Assembly: GCA_019419545.1 (NCBI GenBank)
Contig: DXZT01000024.1
Span: 29,773-46,149, forward strand
From: Collinsella sp.
Lineage (GTDB): Bacteria > Actinomycetota > Coriobacteriia > Coriobacteriales > Coriobacteriaceae
Reading direction: 5' to 3'
Length of the DNA stretch: 16,377 nucleotides
This document shows, in pieces, positions 14,422-16,377 of the stretch. The stretch's first letter is position 1, and the number at the start of each line of letters is the position of its first letter. The position numbers and the translations under genes were made by a program. The notes below the pieces were generated by a model. It did no database searches, was not told the origin of the DNA, and saw nothing but the letters and a program-made list of their open reading frames with translations.

Positions 14422-16179
14422 CTACTCGGTATCCTCGACCTCATACGAATCCGCCTCGGCGGGCCCATCGCCTGTCTCTGGCGCAGCCCCGCGTGCCTCG
14501 TCAAACGCCGCCTTCATGGTCTTGTTGCCCCAGGTGAGCTTGCGAATGGTAAGATCGTCAGCCTTCTTGTTGGCTAGACGTAGATTGTTCTCGGAGGACA
14601 GCAACGCCTCCTTGGTTTTCTGTAGATGGCTAATCGTCTTGTCGATCTCCTCGATCGCCGTCTGGAACTTACGGCTCGCAAGCTCATAGTTGCGACCGAA
14701 GTCGTTCTTGAACTTCTCCATCTTGGCTTCGAAGTTCGTGACGTCAATATTCTGCTGCTTGTACTCCGCCAGCTCCTGCTTATAGCGCAGCGAACCCATG
14801 GCGGCGTTGCGCAGCAGCGTAATCATGGGAATGAAGAATTGTGGGCGGATCACGTACATCTTCTCGTAGCGGTAGCTCACATCCACGATTCCCGCGTTGT
14901 AAAGCTCGCTCTCGGGCTCGAGCAGCGTGCAGAGTACCGCGTACTCACAGCCTTTCTGGCGGCGATCGTGGTCGAGCTTCTTAAAGAAATCCTCGTTCTT
15001 GTGCTTGGTCGCGGTCTCGTCGTTCTCGTTTTTCATCTCGAACATGATCGAGATAATCTCGTTACCGCTCGCATCGCACTCGCGGAAGATAAAGTCGCCC
15101 TTGGTACCCTCGGACGCATCGTTATCTTTCTCGAAGTACGCGTTGGGAAACGCCGTCATGCGCAGACGGTTGAACTCGGTCTCGCAGTGCTGTTCGAGCG
15201 ACTCGCCCACCATCTTGGTAGACAGGCGGACCTTCATGTCCTTAAGGCGCTCGATCTCTTCATCCTTGTAGCGAATCAGGTCATCGCTCGCGCGCTTGGC
15301 CTGCGCGAGCTCGAGCTCGTGTGCCGCCTTGGCTTGCTCCTCGCGAGAATCGCGCACCGCCAGCTCGCTCGTCAGCTTGGCACGTGCCTCATCGCGCTCT
15401 CGCTCCGCCGCGGCGACCGCCTCTGACAGGTTCATTTTTGCCATCAGTTCCTGCTCGCGCAGCTGGGCACGCAGGCCCTCGGCCTCTTGCTCGGACTGAG
15501 CCTTTGCGGCGGAAAACTTCTCTTGCACCTTCGCGCGATAGTCAGTAAGCGCGCGCTCGGCCTCGCTGCGAGCGGCATCGAGCTCACGCTGCGACTCTGC
15601 CGCGGCAGCGGCAAGCGCCATCTCCTGGGCCTTGTCCGCCGCGGCGAGCCTGGCCTGCAGCTCGGCAATCTGAGCGTCGCGCGCGGACAGGTCGTTTTGA
15701 GCAGCATTGCGTGCCGCCGCCTCGGCAAGCCTGGCTTCATCATCTTTGCGCTCCAACTGCGCACGTAAATTGTCGATCTCGCGCTGAAGCTCGGCTTTCT
15801 CCTTTTGAGCATCGGAACGGGCCTCAACCGCCGCGCGCTGACTTGCACTCTCGCGCTCTGCGGCAGCGCCTTCGAGCTTGGCGCGCAGCTCGGCAAGCTC
15901 AGCGTCGCGCTTGGCAACCTCTTGTGCCAGCTGCTGAGCTGCAGCGTTCTTCTGCTCGACAAGCTGAGCGTTGCGCTGAGACTCTGCCTCCTGCAATGCA
16001 GCCGTCGAACGCGAGCGCTCAAGCTCCAGCGCCTGCTCGCCCTCGCGCTGGACCGCCTTCACACGCTCATCCAGGTCGCGCGAAAACTCGGCATCGCGTA
16101 CTTGCTTGACGATATCCGCATAGCCGGATGCATCGACCTTAAAAACTTCGCCGCAATGCGGGCACTTAATCTCGTTCAT
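14422..16179 (-). CDS. DUF2130-type coiled-coil protein with PD-(D/E)XK-like motif
   Basis: A 585-residue protein starting at ATG 16179, chosen because GAGGAG lies 5 bases upstream and the family's N-terminus (MNEIKCPHCGEVFKVD) begins there; an in-frame ATG at 16212 lacks support. C6 and C9 form half of a zinc ribbon; no second CxxC pair follows. Residues about 30-320 are a long Ala/Glu/Arg/Gln-rich coiled coil. The C-terminal globular part contains GTKGDFIF (D362) and FEMKNEN (E381, K383), spaced like the catalytic core of PD-(D/E)XK nucleases. The layout of coiled coil plus such a core resembles RmuC, a recombination-limiting protein. A second shorter coiled coil (about residues 485-545) follows. 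A DNA-processing role is inferred. Family assignment to DUF2130 is from recognition. Confidence 0.85.
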   Translation of the reverse strand: MNEIKCPHCGEVFKVDASGYADIVKQVRDAEFSRDLDERVKAVQREGEQALELERSRSTAALQEAESQRNAQLVEQKNAAAQQLAQEVAKRDAELAELRAKLEGAAAERESASQRAAVEARSDAQKEKAELQREIDNLRAQLERKDDEARLAEAAARNAAQNDLSARDAQIAELQARLAAADKAQEMALAAAAAESQRELDAARSEAERALTDYRAKVQEKFSAAKAQSEQEAEGLRAQLREQELMAKMNLSEAVAAAERERDEARAKLTSELAVRDSREEQAKAAHELELAQAKRASDDLIRYKDEEIERLKDMKVRLSTKMVGESLEQHCETEFNRLRMTAFPNAYFEKDNDASEGTKGDFIFRECDASGNEIISIMFEMKNENDETATKHKNEDFFKKLDHDRRQKGCEYAVLCTLLEPESELYNAGIVDVSYRYEKMYVIRPQFFIPMITLLRNAAMGSLRYKQELAEYKQQNIDVTNFEAKMEKFKNDFGRNYELASRKFQTAIEEIDKTISHLQKTKEALLSSENNLRLANKKADDLTIRKLTWGNKTMKAAFDEARGAAPETGDGPAEADSYEVEDTE

Positions 16180-16237
16180 AGCAGCTCCTCGATGGACGCA
16201 AATTTCAACCACCTACACTCTACCGCGCCGCACGGAC

Positions 16238-16269
16238 AAAAAAACGCCGCCGCCATAATGGCAACGGCG
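16238..16269 (-). terminator. Intrinsic terminator upstream of the DUF2130-type gene
   Basis: On the minus strand an 11-bp stem (arms at 16269-16259 and 16255-16245, two G-T wobbles) with a 3-base loop is followed by seven T. It points the same way as the DUF2130-type gene, so it ends a transcript arriving from the right, either from the IS element or from a gene that was there before the insertion. It isolates the DUF2130-type gene from that read-through. Confidence 0.8.
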
Positions 16270-16294
16270 CCAGAACCACCGCAAAGGGGAACAG

Positions 16295-16377
16295 TGAACT
16301 GCGCCCCGAAACTTGGACTGAGTAAATAGCGACTACGCCGCAAGGGCCCGGCTCCGGAACTCCTCCGGCGTCAGGCC
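16295..16377 (-). mobile_element. Right end of an IS3-family (IS150-like) insertion sequence, partial
   Basis: The plus strand shows a candidate terminal repeat beginning TGAACTGCGCCCCGAAACTT at 16295, followed by GGACTG. It starts with the TG and CCC-AAA-TT-GGAC pattern typical of IS150-group ends. The transposase stop lies 38 bases inside this end, the usual arrangement. The rest of the element and its other end lie beyond the window, so neither a target duplication nor completeness can be judged. Confidence 0.72.
16333..16377 (-). CDS. IS3-family transposase, last 14 residues
   Basis: The minus strand from the window edge reads GLTPEEFRSRALAA then TAG. The TPEEFR ending is typical of the C-terminus of the IS3-family OrfB integrase-like (DDE) transposase. 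Only the tail is visible, so activity cannot be judged. The adjoining IS150-like end supports the call. Confidence 0.7.
   Translation of the reverse strand, partial: GLTPEEFRSRALAA

Overview
The window looks like a chromosomal segment from a GC-rich actinobacterium of the Coriobacteriia, most likely Collinsella or a close relative. This rests on base composition, codon use, strong AGGAGG-type ribosome sites and the overall style of the proteins; no rRNA or marker gene in the window proves it. There are nine complete genes, one gene cut by the left edge and the end of an insertion sequence at the right edge. No tRNA, rRNA, CRISPR array or integrase gene was seen. No gene-free stretch exceeds 300 bases; the longest, 9463-9729, is a divergent promoter region.

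Region 1 (1-4854, + strand) is a three-gene cassette. It holds the 3' part of a TerB_N/TerB_C protein, a P-loop ATPase of the BrxC/BrxD (DUF2791) family that overlaps it by 8 bp, and a large Lhr/BrxHI-like DEAD/DEAH helicase. No BREX methylase or phosphatase gene is visible. The set resembles a predicted DNA-processing, stress or phage-response unit and is the best candidate here for a little-studied system. A hairpin overlaps the ATPase stop codon, and an 89-bp nested palindrome closes the cassette.

Region 2 (4957-7740, - strand) is a two-gene operon: an Elp3-family radical SAM/acetyltransferase tRNA-modifying enzyme, followed with no gap by a membrane-anchored spermidine-synthase-fold protein. 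Region 3 (7844-9462, - strand) is a translationally coupled pair: an XRE-type regulator with membrane segments and a membrane-anchored DUF4097 beta-repeat protein.

Region 4 (9730-14341, + strand) holds a Trm9-like methyltransferase, a divergent TrmB-like tRNA methyltransferase and a Ski2-like helicase with a DUF3516-type C-terminus, ended by a strong intrinsic terminator. Elp3 and a Trm9-like enzyme lying 2 kb apart suggest a bacterial version of the eukaryotic cm5U34 to mcm5U34 wobble-uridine route. Region 5 (14422-16179, - strand) is a long coiled-coil protein of the DUF2130 type with a PD-(D/E)XK-like motif. Upstream of it lie an intrinsic terminator and the end of an IS3-family (IS150-like) element that runs off the window.
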